Positions 50,154 through 62,111 of a stretch of DNA of 64,000 bases are shown in pieces (positions within the stretch are counted from its first letter, which is position 1; every line of letters starts with the position of its first letter). A program made the position numbers and the translations under genes. The notes under the pieces are model-generated. The model saw only the letters and a program-made list of their open reading frames with translations. It did not search any database and had not been told where the DNA came from. The DNA is from Pseudoscleropodium purum (Eukaryota; Streptophyta; Bryopsida; Hypnales; Brachytheciaceae): positions 620,001 to 684,000 of the forward strand of contig OZ017795.1 in NCBI GenBank assembly GCA_963969395.1, written 5' to 3'.

Positions 50154-52016
50154 ATGAGCAAGAGTTTGGGCATCCCGGTGAAGCTGCTGCACGAGGCGGA
50201 GGGTCACATTGTGACTGTGGAGTTGAAGAGCGGGGAGGTGTATCGCGGCTCTTTGATTGAGTGCGAGGACAACTGGAACTCGCAGCTCGAGTCTATCACG
50301 TATACTGCGAAGGTGAGTTTTTGACTTTGATTCGTCGATGCCGGGGACTGCTTTAATTTATGAAGGCCTGCAATGGTTTGTGTTGGTGGATTGTGGCAAT
50401 TTTTAGAATACCATGCTTTCGTAACTTTGGGGGGTCTATATGGTGTATGATAACTTCGAAGGTCGCTTCAGGGCAAGCATTACAGGTCTTGAGGATAGAG
50501 GATTTTCTCTGCGTTCTCTGGATGTCGAATCCGCAAGTGCAGGATATGAGTCGTTGATGATCAGCTGGATAGTTACCCCTGGATTCATTTAGCGTGTTCT
50601 TCCTCTCTTTGATGACCGCAGTTCAAAGTTATCCGAAACAGGAGCATCTAACTCACAGATTGTGCATGCTGGTCTGGGAACGGATTTCTTTATCCAAATC
50701 TTTTCATTGACTAAGAGAGTGATTGTCTTTTGTGGTATATCATGTTATGTGTTGCCTGAAGCAACTGCAATAAGTCATATTTAGGCGATGAATTTTTGGT
50801 GATTTTTAGGCAATTAAGAACCCTGATTGGTTAAGAGATAGCTTTGTTGTTTCCTTGGTTTGCCTCTGTTGTACCTTATGCTGTTTTGACAGTTTTAAAC
50901 ATGTTACTCAACTTTGACTACTTGAGTACTTGTCGTTTGTTACATATATTTACTTGATAACGAGAAGAGCATATCAGTGCATTATTGTGCTTGCTTAATC
51001 TTCATGAACTGACCTTTTTGACGGTTTGATGGTTGCGGTAATTCAGGATGGGAAGGTTTCTCAACTAGAACACGTATTTATTCGAGGAAGTAAAGTGAGG
51101 TATGTGTTACCCTCCTTCCTGAACAGGAATAGACATTCCTTGTGGCTTAATTTGGACCGTGATTTACCATGATTTAAGTCGACTGGTGTTTTCTCTGCCT
51201 TCCTGATGTCCTCATTCTTTTGGAATTGCCAAGCGCTATTACAGTTGTCGAATCGATTGTGACGGTCGTTCGTTATGTGGTTTTGTTACTATTGCATGCT
51301 CTGGGACCGAGAAATGTCGGGATAGCTTAATTGGAGGTGACAATCTGATGTGAACATTTGCATAGTTTGGGAGTGTCCCTATTCATGATTGTGTTGTTGT
51401 TGCAGATATATGATCATTCCTGATATGCTCAAGAATGCCCCTATGTTCAAGCGCTTAGATGCTAAGATTAAGGTAAATTTGCCCCTGATGCCTATCTGTT
51501 CTGAAGGTTCTGAACACGTGTTATGGCTACATGATTGTGTAATTTTGTATTTTGAAACCCACCAATATCATGTGCCGGGAGTGGATAAAATGTCTATTCT
51601 ATTGACTAACATCACCCTATATATTTGATTTTCAGGGCAAGGGATCCTCAGGTGTCGGGGTTGGTCGTGGTCGTGCATCAACCATGCAGGCCAAGGTAAT
51701 TAAGCCCTCCATTATGCAATAAATCTTTGTAAATACTTCTAGGCGTTGTTGTGCTTTCAGCTGGTATTAATTGCTGTTTCCTGGTTAAGCAGAGTTGGCT
51801 CTGGGATCTTGCATAGTTCAGAATATTGGAGCTCAAAAGAATATCTAATTTTTGTAGCAAAAAGTATGGGACAAATTTGAATGCAAGCCTGTGTTTTACA
51901 AGAATCACATCTAAACTTTACCAATTCCTTGATGTTGACAGGCTCGTTCAGCAGCAAGAGGCTCTGTGCCTCCTCCAATGGGGGGCAGAGGAGCTGTACC
52001 TCCCATGCGAAGATAG
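50154..52016 (+). CDS. SMD3: Spliceosomal small nuclear ribonucleoprotein SmD3
   Basis: Five exons in phase: 50154-50312, 51047-51099, 51406-51472, 51636-51695, 51942-52016, giving 136-137 residues, the usual length. Sm1 motif: [21 protein letters not shown], with the conserved aromatic/Gly and CEDNWN; Sm2 motif: [20 protein letters not shown]. The tail is Gly-Arg-rich ([20 protein letters not shown]), as in plant SmD3, where arginines are methylation targets. The protein is part of the seven-membered Sm ring on U1, U2, U4 and U5 snRNAs in nuclear splicing. All introns are GT-AG. Confidence 0.97.
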
Positions 52017-53830
52017 GAGGTTGTTTCTTGGTTGAACACCCTCTCTGTTGGTAATGTAGAATTTTGTACGCAGTAGCGCCACAATTTTATAGTGTGCAAC
52101 GCTGAAGCATGTACTCTCTGTAACGCAGGTTACCGTCTGATTAGAAAAGTACTCACTCTAGGCTGCTGGTTATGCTTCTCTGGTTCAGAGCAAATCCTGC
52201 TTTGCGGTTACAATTGAAACCTCCATGGTAATGTGAGGATGTTAGTTGGGAATCAGGTTGTTTTATTAGTTTGGCACACGATAATCGTTTTTTGAATTGT
52301 AATTGCACAAAAAGAAAATTCTCAAAATTGACTGATTCTCTCACATGTTTGTTTTTGATACACTCTTCCCGCTACAGGGCGTACTAAATCTCTCTGGAAA
52401 CACACATGGTACCTGAGGCATGCGGGTTTGCAGTCAGACAAAACCTGATTAAATTTCTGATCATGATCATCTGAGCTCGTGATATTATTTATTATTGAAT
52501 ATTTAGAAATTCCTGTTAGAAGCCAGATGCGCTACTTTGGAGACTTTTCAATTTTCAATCCCAAGCGAACAAACAATTAGTTTGTAACGTGCTTTGCAGT
52601 TTTCTGGAGCTGAACCTCTTCAAAGGTCTCCATTTTATCCATCAATTTCAAGGGAGTGCTGAAGTTTGGTGAGGAGCATGTAATAAGTTTCATCATTGAG
52701 TGACATCTCTCAATGCGCGTTAGCTTCTGTATTTTCCATTTTGGAGACGGTTGGAAGATCTGGAAGCTAATTTGGTGAGTTTGGGTTGGGTCTAAGCAAT
52801 GATTTGGCTTGGATCTGGGGAGTATTTGGAGGGGGTAATGAATGAATGAATTAATGAAAGTAACTCTATCCACTGCCCTATGCAGAAACAATCACCTAAA
52901 TCTACATCAAGATGAATTTTTGTAGAGTTAATCTTTAAATAGGTTTTACGTAATGGTTATGTGTACCTTAACGCTCTGACGTTTAAAATCTGGACGATGA
53001 ACAGAAAGGTTCCAAGGGCTTTTTTTACCACAGAACTTCTCATTAATCCAAACCAACCAGCTAGACTACTAAAAAACCACACTTTCTCTGGATGATGAAT
53101 TTGATGAAATTGATGTAAATGATATATTTATAATTATAAAGTTAAAAGCAAAAATATATAAGAATTCAAGAAAGGATTAAAGTGCTATAAGGGGTTAATC
53201 CAGCCTGGGACTGCCTAGTGTCATTTCTAGAATATATTTTGTTTTCGCTTGGGAGAATAGTGTTACATGTTTGACTTCAGAAGCATCAGCGGATTGAGAA
53301 GCGAGATTCTCTGGAAACTTTCCGATGGTTTAATCAGATCCGCCCTCTTGAGATTTTTGCAAGCGTATCGAAACTGCTGTCTCCAGAATTTTGGAGTGAC
53401 AGTGGTAGCTACAGTAGCCCGAATGCCGGACTTAGACCTACGAGTAATTTTCTTCATGGCTCAGGAATTATGGTCACGTCGTGCACAACGTTCGTTAATA
53501 ACTACACGACTTGCTCATTAATCGCTTGCGAATCTGTATGACTACAGTGCTATCGTCATGGAGGATTCGAAGACACCAACATTCCCGCCACCGAGATAGT
53601 TCTGGTGCACGAAATTTGAATCCACAAACACTTTCACGCCCGCATCTATTTCTGAGCTTCAGTATATGACCTTGAATTGAGCTCTCTGCAAGCTGTTTTT
53701 CACAAGCTGTTTTCCACGTTTCTGGGAAGAGGTATAGTTACTGAGGGAAGTGTACGCTCTAGACTCGTTCCTGGAAGCGCTATGTCTCCATATCACTTTT
53801 CGGGCACTCTCCTTTTCTTGCTGGTGATCA
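52017..53830. other. SmD3 3' UTR and spacer
   Basis: No credible gene. The plus-strand frame at 53267-53521 and the minus-strand frame at 52577-52891 have no recognisable domains. Ordinary AT-rich spacer. Confidence 0.55.
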
Positions 53831-53849
53831 ACGTCATTTTCCCGAGATA

Positions 53850-54910
53850 AGAGCTGACAGTGAATATTTTGGCTGCCAATTTCGATCTCCCACCGAACTC
53901 GTTCCTCGGAGTCGGTGACTTCTCCCTCGCCATGCAGGAAGACTGCGACCTTGTGCTCTACAACGGCATGCACCCAATCTACAGGTCGGGGAGCACCACG
54001 ACGACAGGGAGCAATTGCTCCGGACTGGCGATGCAAGCAGATGCAAATCTCGTGGTACGAGGGATCCTCCATCATCGATAACGCGCTCTGGGCCTCGGGC
54101 TCCACGATCAAAGGACCTCGCTCCAGAAAATTCTCCTACTACCTCCTCCTGGATCACGGATACCAACGGCAACCTCGCCATCTTCGACGCTGATGGAGTA
54201 AACGACGCTCCCAAGCCGTGGACGAAAAACTTGACAAAAGTGGGGATTGACTTCCAGCCACCGGCCGGCGTCTCCACGATGATCGACTGGAAACCGCTCG
54301 CGTCTCTCGACAATGTGCGTCCACTCGTTCATGTACATGGGATATTTTCTGGCGGAAGGCTCGACGTTTGCATCCGTTAGTGGGCGGTTCACGGTGACGT
54401 TGCAGAATGACTGCAATGCGCAGGCTGGTGCTGTCTGGGGAGTATATCGAGATGACTCAACGATTAGCTAGGTGTTTCAAAATTATTCGGTTTCTGTCCA
54501 TGGTCGTTCGGCAATTTGCATTCAAATTATCAATACGTTTCATCGGTGATTTGCTTGAGGGTTACAGTTCAATGGGTCAATTGGCAATTTCATTTGGCGT
54601 GCTACCATGTACTGGGCACTTCCCGCCCGACTCCCAGTTCGCTGGTGCAGGCGCAAGATAGCAGAGCAAGCTTTTCAATACGTGGTATGGAAACGACGAG
54701 TGCATGCCAGCTGACATTGGAACCGACTGGGAAGCTCATAATCGTCGCTGGGAAGAGTGGTAAGTTAAGGTTCCATGGGAAAGCTCTGTGGAGGGAAATG
54801 CCAGTCTGCAATGGGTTCTGACAGTGTATGATTCGGATGGGCACCTCGCCTCTTGCATCGGGAGACTGTCCTTTGGACCACTGAAACTTCGGCGAGGTTG
54901 AGCCCGGCCT
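53850..54910 (+). pseudogene. Decayed B-type (GNA-like) mannose-binding lectin repeats
   Basis: Three lectin-like modules can be read only by changing frame. Module one (about 53862-54180) begins ANFDLPPNSFLGVGDFSLAM and includes QEDCDLVLYNG, then GLAMQADANLVV. After a shift near 54055 it continues YEGSSIIDNALWASGS, and after another near 54150 TNGNLAIFDADG. Module two (about 54325-54472) contains SGRFTVTLQNDCNAQAG and AVWGVYRDD before a TAG. Module three (about 54690-54900) has LTLEPTGKLIIV, then VYDSDGHLA in another frame and VLWTTETS. The NLVVY-type motifs are the mannose-binding signature of the bulb-lectin fold. At least two frameshifts and internal stops argue for a pseudogene, although sequencing errors or introns could mimic some of this. 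Confidence 0.7.
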
Positions 54911-57339
54911 TCGCCCCTGGCTCAAGCCCTTCCAGTGCTGGCGTCTCTTTCCCGTCTTCTCCTGGATGTTCTGTGGAGTCTGTGAGCACGACTGCGGTAA
55001 CGGATTCGGTCGCCTTCCGTGCGACTGTGGGGCCTATGTCGGTGGTATTTTGCTTTTGTGCGTGGCGGTTCTCGCCTAATAAAGCGTGCCATTACGGGCG
55101 CAGAAGTACGTTTCCGAGCTCCAAAGTTCTCCCACTTGTATGTCATATCTACAGTACAGGTATTGACAACCCCTGTCATTTTACTTTCATTGCTTTGCAC
55201 ATTTGCGTTTTGCCGCTCTCAGTGTTGCTTCCACAGACTCATCTGTCATTCGTGCCTTGATCATTTGTCAGTACTCACGGATACTATTCACTGATCCAGT
55301 CCGTTTCTTAGCCAACAATAATGCCTTGGTAACTCGGATATACGCAGTTTCTGTTGATGCTTTATATGGAATCGTGCTTTGCCAGGATGTGCAATTGATC
55401 AAGCTGAAAATGGTCTTCAGAGGCGAGCTGAAATTGAGGTTCATGAAAACAACATCAGCTTGGTCGAAAAGCACTTTCTCTGGACAAGACACCCACACAA
55501 GCCAACAATTATTCTGACAATGTTATTTGCCTGACTCCGAGGTTGAATTGATTAAGAGATGTTGTACTTACGGATGGAATTATACTTTACTGTTCTGCGT
55601 TCCTGAGTTAGAGGATTTTGTCGTTGGGAGTACGAAGCTCACAGTGTGGACTGTGGAGCCTGTGATGAACACGCAGGAAGTACAAAAACTGGACCCAAAA
55701 ACTACGTGGAATTGATTTATCCATAAGAACTTCTTTCTACCATTGCAGGGATTAGAATTTAATCTCCTGAAGGTGTAGGAGTCTCTTATATTGCTAGAGA
55801 ATTTTAGGAAAAGATCTCAGGATGATGATTTGTTGATTTGTTAAGAGCAACTCCAACAACTAGTTGAAATAGCTAGAGGCTATGGCCGTTACTTTAACTA
55901 TCAAGCTGATGATAATGATTACCTTAAAGTTTCAAATTTGAAAATGATATTTGTTGTAGTTTCTTACAAAATTTTAAAATTCAACAAATTAGGCATCACG
56001 GATGAAAAATTTCTGCAATATTGTGGACATTGCATTAGTAATATTCTAAAGAATCGTTCAGACATTCCAAACCATACTTAATGTATGTCTGAATTTGGAC
56101 TTAGATCTTTTACCGATATATTGATATTGTGGCTTGTTTTGATTGATACCTGTCTGCGATGGCGTTTTTCAACAACCATGGAGTATGTATGTAACTGGAT
56201 ACAGCACAATATCGGTATGTGTCTGGTGAGTGTTGTCTCTCCTTGACACACTAGGACTTGGTTTTGTTCGCTCACTTCACTGTGCTAGAGATAGATGCAG
56301 TGAAGTTGACAAGTCCATTTGGATGACTAGTGCATTGGAGTTAGACAATTCTCAAACAAAGACAAGCAGATGAGATATGATTAGAGAAGTATAATTAGGA
56401 CTTTTAGTTTAATGAATGGTTTTAAAAAGAACCATGAATAGAAAGTTATAAGTAGAAAATAAGTCTTAGTCTATATTACGAACTAATAGTCTTTATTGAT
56501 AGGCTCAATGATATAAAATGGAGCTTGAGGGTAAGGAGATAATCTTTTGGGGGATGGATCTTTCTCTATTGTTGGGTGGTTTGAGCTCCTTGTGATAACA
56601 TTTATGTTCATAAGTATATTTTGTATTTTTGATTGGACTTCATTGTTGGAGGTTTGTAACAATTAGTGAACGTCGTCTCTCCTTGGCATGCTAGAGCTTG
56701 TGCACTTTACTATGCTGCGTTGTGGCCTTCTTGAGTTCTTGTGTATTGGAGGTACTTTTATATGTTTGTTTGTAATCCAGATTGTTATCAAAACCTTGCA
56801 AATTGTTACCAAAATGTTGCAAGTTTATAATTCGATCATGGACTAGTCGCAAAGATTGAAATTGCTTGTAGTAGACGATAACTAGAGGGGGAGGATCAAG
56901 TCGAAGTTGATATTTTTGGACGTAGAATCTCAAGCAACTCTATTTGATAATAATGATGATGTCGTGCGAGCATCGCTTCTTGGCCCCATTGAACCAGCTA
57001 CTGCTAGTATGATTTCTTTCATAGAAACTATACAAGAAGTAGGATATCATGTAGCTGTTATTTTTCTTTGACTTAACAATGGTTGTTACTCTTACAGTGG
57101 CTGTCAAATTTTGGTCTACTTTAGGGTTTTTTTAGGTCTATTGTTGTGACCGCGGTATGTGATCCTCTTTTGTAATTTTTAGAGTAAGTATTTAGCAACT
57201 TCATTTTGAAAAATTGTCAAGTAGGGTATTACGGACAATACATTGGTTTCTTCTTGTTTTGTGACATTAATGTTTAAGTACTTCTAGAACATGTGATTAC
57301 TTGAATGGCCTGAAATGTGTCTCATGGTTGTATTCCGTG
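54911..57339. other. Spacer with repeat fragments
   Basis: No gene recognised; the frames at 54853-55260 and 55203-55517 carry no domains. A MITE-like segment begins at about 55842. A direct repeat of about 60 bp (about 56226-56285 and 56665-56722), sharing GTCTCTCCTTG followed by CACTAGGACTTG-like sequence, occurs 440 bases apart. Confidence 0.5.
55842..56352. mobile_element. MITE-like segment with short imperfect termini
   Basis: The left end TTAAGAGCAACTCCAACAAC is similar to the MITE termini at 49346. The inverted counterpart near 56320-56345 (GACTAGTGCATTGGAGTTAG) matches only over AACTCCAA and ACTAGT. The segment is about 0.5 kb and non-coding. The right boundary is uncertain. Confidence 0.4.
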
Positions 57340-58724
57340 ATGAGTGCGGCAGAGCCTTCTGAATTGGCGAAAGAATTCAACTAGTTCATTCAATGGGTAC
57401 AGCTAGACATTAAGGAACAGATGGAAGAACAGATGGGAGGCATTAAGGAACAGGTGGAAGTGGTCATGGCATAGGTGGATTCAAATTCCTCCTTCCTTGT
57501 GTCAATGACCGAAGTTGATAAAGGTACATTGGAAGCTAATAGCATTGTAAAGTCCATTGTGCTGAAACCTCTATTTGTTGAGGAGGCAAAAGGGTTGTGG
57601 TTGACAATTTGTTGGAAAAAGTTGGAGGGGCTTTCTCTAGAAAAGTACTTCGAAGAACTTTTGAGAAGGTTGACTGATAATGCTTCAATATGTTGGAAGT
57701 TAAAGTTAACAACATCTTCTACATTTGTTTCTGGACGTGACATACAACCAAATTTTGTCATTTACAAACAACCTCCATCAGAGAAGATCAATCCAATTCC
57801 CTTAACGACTTGGATGATACTTGAGATCTAATCAAATTCAAGTAGTTAAGACAACCTTTTGAGAATCGGAAAAGTTGCAAGATATGGGAAAAGATGTTGG
57901 AGAACTTAATGGGTTTCAGGCACTTTGTACTAATAGGCGTCATGAATTTGGAGAAGGTGCAATGGTTTGAGATCACTCGGGTGAATTAAAGGAGGTTTAA
58001 GTATAAACACAATTTGGAGTTAAATGATGTACATGGGTCACAGTGTGTTCTATTGAAAAATAGTCTCAATGACCTTGAGGTTGAATTGCTAGTACTAACT
58101 GTATTTGGGATTGAGTATGAGCCAATCCGTTTTCTGAAGTCTAGGGCTACAAATAATGTTCTTTATATGAAAGGTCAAAATACTAGAAAATATGTAGCAA
58201 AAATTTTCCTTCTTGGAAGGGACTTGTGGAATGACCATAAAATGCTTGCTCGCTTGAATGATGTAAAAAGAGTGCCCAAGGCATTTGGGTGGTTTGATGA
58301 TGGCACGTCCTTGAGAATCCATCCTATAGGAAAAAGGATATCGCACAAGTCAATTTCTAGTTGTTGGTTATTGATGCCAAGGCTTGTAGATGTCCTTGAA
58401 AGTGCACACAAATGCGGTATAATAAATCGTGATGTGTAGCCAAACAACATCATGATTGCCAAAGGAGAGTCCGAAGCAACTGAGATGTTGTATATCTTGG
58501 ATTGGGGTCTTGTTGTCACTAAAGGAAAGCCTTATCCTTTTAGTAGAAGAGTGATGTATGCCTCAGGGAGGGTTTTAGAAAATTTGGTGTCTAGTAATGC
58601 TTATGTTATGGTAGATGAGTGGGATGATACCAAAGCTCTTGTCCACACCATTTTTGCATTAAGATATGAGGTCAAGAACAAGGAGTTACGATTTAGGAAG
58701 CGCGAGGACTATGATGGAATCTAG
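57340..58724 (+). pseudogene. Kinase-like pseudogene with in-frame stops
   Basis: Starting at ATG 57340 (MSAAEPSELAKEFN), the frame is interrupted by TAG at 57382 and 57472 and TAA at 57829. After a frameshift it continues from about 57890, passes a TAA just before 58014, then runs to 58724 with one more TAG at 58437. The last third has kinase hallmarks in order: VAKIF (lysine strand, about 58195), CGIINRDV immediately followed by the TAG and then PNNIMI (HRD-type catalytic loop, H and R replaced or shifted to NRD), and ILDWG (DFG equivalent). The DWG form recalls atypical kinase-like families such as FunK1/Crinkler-type; assignment to one is tentative. The N-terminal half contains a conserved-looking block ending FVSGRDIQPNFVIY. 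Without the stops it would be about 460 residues. Probably a dead copy of a dispersed, perhaps transposon-spread, gene family. Confidence 0.65.
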
Positions 58725-59039
58725 GGATTCTAGTGCGAGTGTTGCAACGAGAATACAAGATGGCAGTCAACTTTGGCAATTGTACTTTTGGGGGACTATG
58801 TGAAACTGAAAATTGAAGTAGAGAAGATGATCCCATGAGAGGAGTTGCAATCATTGAATTCAAATGGCTTTGTTACTATAACAAAAGTTGGTAAAAAAAA
58901 CCATAGTGGATTATTTTGCCAATACGGTTCATTTGACCGTTAGTTTGTATCACTTGAATCTAATGCAAAAAAAGTCAAAATTGTTTTGTAATCAATGGAT
59001 TTTTCTAATGTTTGTGTACTATTAAATTAATGTGTAAGG

Positions 59040-59700
59040 TCTATGAGTGCAAATTCATTGTATTACATCCATTAAGTGTGAGTGTGTGAAGTTGAATACA
59101 ACATCTCAAAATTGGAAGTCAATTAACTAAAACCGTGGGAGCTTTGTTGTAGTCAATTATGATCAATTGAACGTATGACTAGCTAGAAGTGTATTAAGTC
59201 ATATACAATTGCTTGTACGTAGTTAAATACAAAAGGGTGATGTCAACTAGCTCTGAGTGCATAAAATCATAAACAACTAGATTAAGTTGACTATGAGTGT
59301 ACAAAGTTGATTGCAAATGCATGAAATTAATCCATTGTTAGTGCAAATGCCTAGAGTTAAATTTATATGATTGCGTAAAGTCAATTGCAAGTATATGAAG
59401 CTAGTCTATCACAAGTGCATGAAGCCAATCACAAGTACATCTAATTGAATGTAAGTGCATGAAGTTGAGTACGTACAACTGCATGCAATTAATTCACTAT
59501 GAATGTATGCAATCAACTCCAAGCTCATAATTGATTTAGCTTCCATCGTCAATGCAAATACATAAAGTCAATTGCATGAAGTCCACTACAAGTATGTACA
59601 ATTGAATGTAAGTGCGTGAAGTTGACTGCAAATGCGTGTAATTAATTGATTGTGAGTGCATGTAGTCCACTATAAGCTTGCAATTGATTTCCATTGACAC
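59040..59700. repeat. Degenerate minisatellite, unit about 20-30 bp
   Basis: The motif AAGTGCATGAAGTTGA and variants (AAGTGCGTGAAGTTGAC, AAGTATATGAAGCTAG, TGAGTGCATGTAGTCCA) recurs with irregular spacing across about 650 bp. Interspersed CAATTGA/AATTAATTCA blocks occur as well. The copies are too diverged to give one period by eye. Non-coding. Confidence 0.75.
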
Positions 59701-59999
59701 TGCAATTTAAAGATAGTCTACATTGTTGAACCAATATAGTTATTTTCAAAGTTTTAGAGATAATTGTTATTAATAAAAATAATTAATCTTTATAATAAAT
59801 CCAAATTTTTTTCAATATATGATTTTGTAGGTGATTTTTTAGGACCTATACATAAGAAAAAATTTGAGCCCTGTGGAAGGCTGTTAAGGATTCAATTTTT
59901 GGCACCCCATAGTGCAATTACAAAAAAGAAAAAAAAAAAACTTTTCTGAAAAAGAAGTATTAAAAAAGAAAAAAATATGAAAAAAATATGAAAACCTGA

Positions 60000-60034
60000 T
60001 GTGGCGTTGACGTGGCACAAGTAGTGCCACATCA
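60000..60034. repeat. Perfect-arm hairpin with GTGGCAC/GTGCCAC core
   Basis: GTTGACGTGGCAC, then AAGTA, then GTGCCACATCAAC: arms of 13 with one mismatch around a 5-base loop at about 60007-60037. A second half-copy GATGTGGC precedes it. It would form a strong hairpin in DNA or RNA. Confidence 0.7.
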
Positions 60035-60264
60035 ACAACTTTCATAAAAAAAACAAAAAACAGTGGAATTCTTCTCTAATTACACCAAGGTAGTTGCGAG
60101 CAATTGAAAACTCAGAGCCTTTCTAAGACCTAAAATTTTTTGTAATGCATCTTGTTCAATAATTCTTCACGGGAAACTATAATAATTGCTTCAAGCCACC
60201 CACATAAAAATCAGGTTGCAAAATTTCTCATTTCCTGGAGTTGGGCAGCCTGACCGAGCAGGGC

Positions 60265-60320
60265 AGCGACCAAAAAATGGTCGCTTGGGCGTTTAGGGGT
60301 TTTAAGGGTTAAGAGTTAAC
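60265..60320. mobile_element. Solo end of a dispersed repeat with adjoining hairpin
   Basis: GCGACCAAAAAATGGTCGC (about 60266-60284) is a perfect 7-bp-arm hairpin. It is followed at once by TTGGGCGTTTAGGGGTTTTA and AGGGTTAAGAGTTAAC, which parallels the right terminus of the element at 29522-30183. No left partner was found nearby, so this may be a solo or truncated copy. Confidence 0.5.
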
Positions 60321-60349
60321 TAAACAGTTTTGTAGGCCTGCCCGTTCCT

Positions 60350-61460
60350 TGCCGTGCTGCCCGTGCTGCCCGTTCCCCCTGGGGTTTTCGCGGGGATTTC
60401 TTGCTCTTCAGGGTTTTAGAGGCGCTCTCTTGGTCTGTCGTAGCGCCGAGTGTCTTCTCCGATCACCATTTGCCTCTGGCAAACCTCCGCGAGCTTGATG
60501 CAGGTATAGCAATTTGCAACCTCGGTTCTAATTTCGTCTTTCTGATATCCTTTTCGCCGCTTTTGGTCTCTTTGGAATGCAGAATTCCAGAGTTCGTCAT
60601 TGGAATGGGCTCACATGCGTGTACTGGTAATCTCTTTTCGCAGTAATGTAGATTATTGCAGACTCTCGAAGGATCTTAAGACGATCTTGTGGGGAGTGTG
60701 ACGCCGTGGTTGGGGATCAACGGCTTGGAGTTCGGGGTGGTGCTTCGTCGTCTTGTGGTTGCTCCAGGTACCGAATCTTAACGCTTTCCTAAACCCAAAT
60801 GTGTTTGGGTAAGAGGCAATTGAAACAATTCAAACGTGGAAGCTCCTATTTGTCTTTTCTCTTCGATACACACTTTGGGTGTCATCTTGGGGCTGTTCTG
60901 TAGAGATTAAAGTTTTGTCATGAAGTATTACGCCTTGAGGTAGATTGAAGAGCTGCACTTAAGTGAAGTGTGGTGCAAAATCCTACTTCCCTTGAACACA
61001 GCTTGGTTTCTGTATCTCTGCTCCCACTTGTAAATTTTCACCCCATCAATTCGAACTTTGTTGTGTAATGGATGCAATTTGAGACTGAAACAATGTTGTA
61101 TGGTGTAAAATGCTGATTAAGAAGCACTCTGAGTTGAGTAGATTAGCACGCGTTAAATTTGTATTGGAATTCAATTACCTGCTAAGGAGCATGATGAGTT
61201 TCAAAATATCTTAGTCACTCTACACCTGTGAAGATACCAGAGTAGAGCATGACCTTAAACTTCTGTGGGGCAGGGTGTGGGACTGACCAAATAATATGCT
61301 TATAAGATCTGCCCAACTTCGAATTTATGCTACATTAGTTGCTGATTTGGTTACTCTGTAGTGTCCACTAAAGTCCCCTGAATCTTGTAGAAACTGTGAT
61401 CGCAACTGCATGAGTAGGAATCCCAGCTTGTTTTCTCCATTCTCATTCACACATCGTCTT
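60350..61460. other. Region with leader-like sequence, no clear gene
   Basis: A GC-richer patch at 60340-60770 looks like a promoter and 5' leader (pyrimidine-rich, with a possible donor GCAG/GTATAG at about 60503). It may belong to the RS-repeat exon downstream. No coding exon could be identified between. Confidence 0.3.
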
Positions 61461-61462
61461 GC

Positions 61463-61562
61463 ACCCCAGAACATGTCGTTTTGACACGTTCCACAAGCAC
61501 AGCAGTGGCAGTTGAGAGGAGCAGATCTCGAAGTCCAAGTCGAAGTCCAAGTCGAAGTCCAA
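61463..61562 (+). CDS. Isolated exon encoding an RS-dipeptide repeat
   Basis: After a pyrimidine-rich acceptor (CACCCCAG) the frame reads TRSTSTAVAVERSRSRSPSR and then SPSRSPR up to a donor AAG/GTACGT. The repeat comes from three copies of AGTCCAAGTCGA. RS dipeptides are typical of SR-type splicing factors and RS-domain cyclophilins. No RNA-recognition motif or other exon was found before the POT1 gene, so this may be an orphan exon, a truncated gene or an exon of a gene with distant parts. Confidence 0.35.
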
Positions 61563-62111
61563 GGTACGTTAAATTTTTTGCCTGCAATGTCGTCTCTACA
61601 TCGTCTGCAATGTTTGCGTATTTCTTTATTCAGTTTGTGATTATTTTTATAATTAATAACTATCTAAAATATCAAAAGAGCCTTACTACCAAAATCACTG
61701 AGCACATGATGGGTGATTGAAAAAATCCATTTTAACAAATATGACGATATAGCGTCATGCAAGCATTGAAACCATAAGCTCACAGCCAAAAAAGAAAGCA
61801 CTTTGATTTGTACGCAAGGATTAAAGTAGAATGCGTACAAGTAAATTTACATACGAGTAGATCTGGCAGAGAGGGAAGGGCACCGAAGCGGAAGCGAAGC
61901 GGGCAGGCAAAAAGAGCGAACCCTAACTCCCCTCAACAGCGGCTTAACTGCGGCTAATTTCCTCGCTCTGTGCGGGCACAAAGAAAGTTTAATAGCTTAC
62001 GTTTCTAAACTCTTGCTACTGGTGCGGTGCAGGTGGTGCCTCATGAAGGTTAAAGAGGTTCATAAAAAAAGTGCATGAGCTCGCTGCGAAGCATTCCTTG
62101 GGTTGGGGGGG

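Noticed and set aside
56226..56725. LTR pair of a small retrotransposon
   Set aside because: The two similar segments are only about 60 bp, diverged, lack TG...CA ends, and no primer-binding site or polypurine tract is visible. Kept only as a direct repeat.
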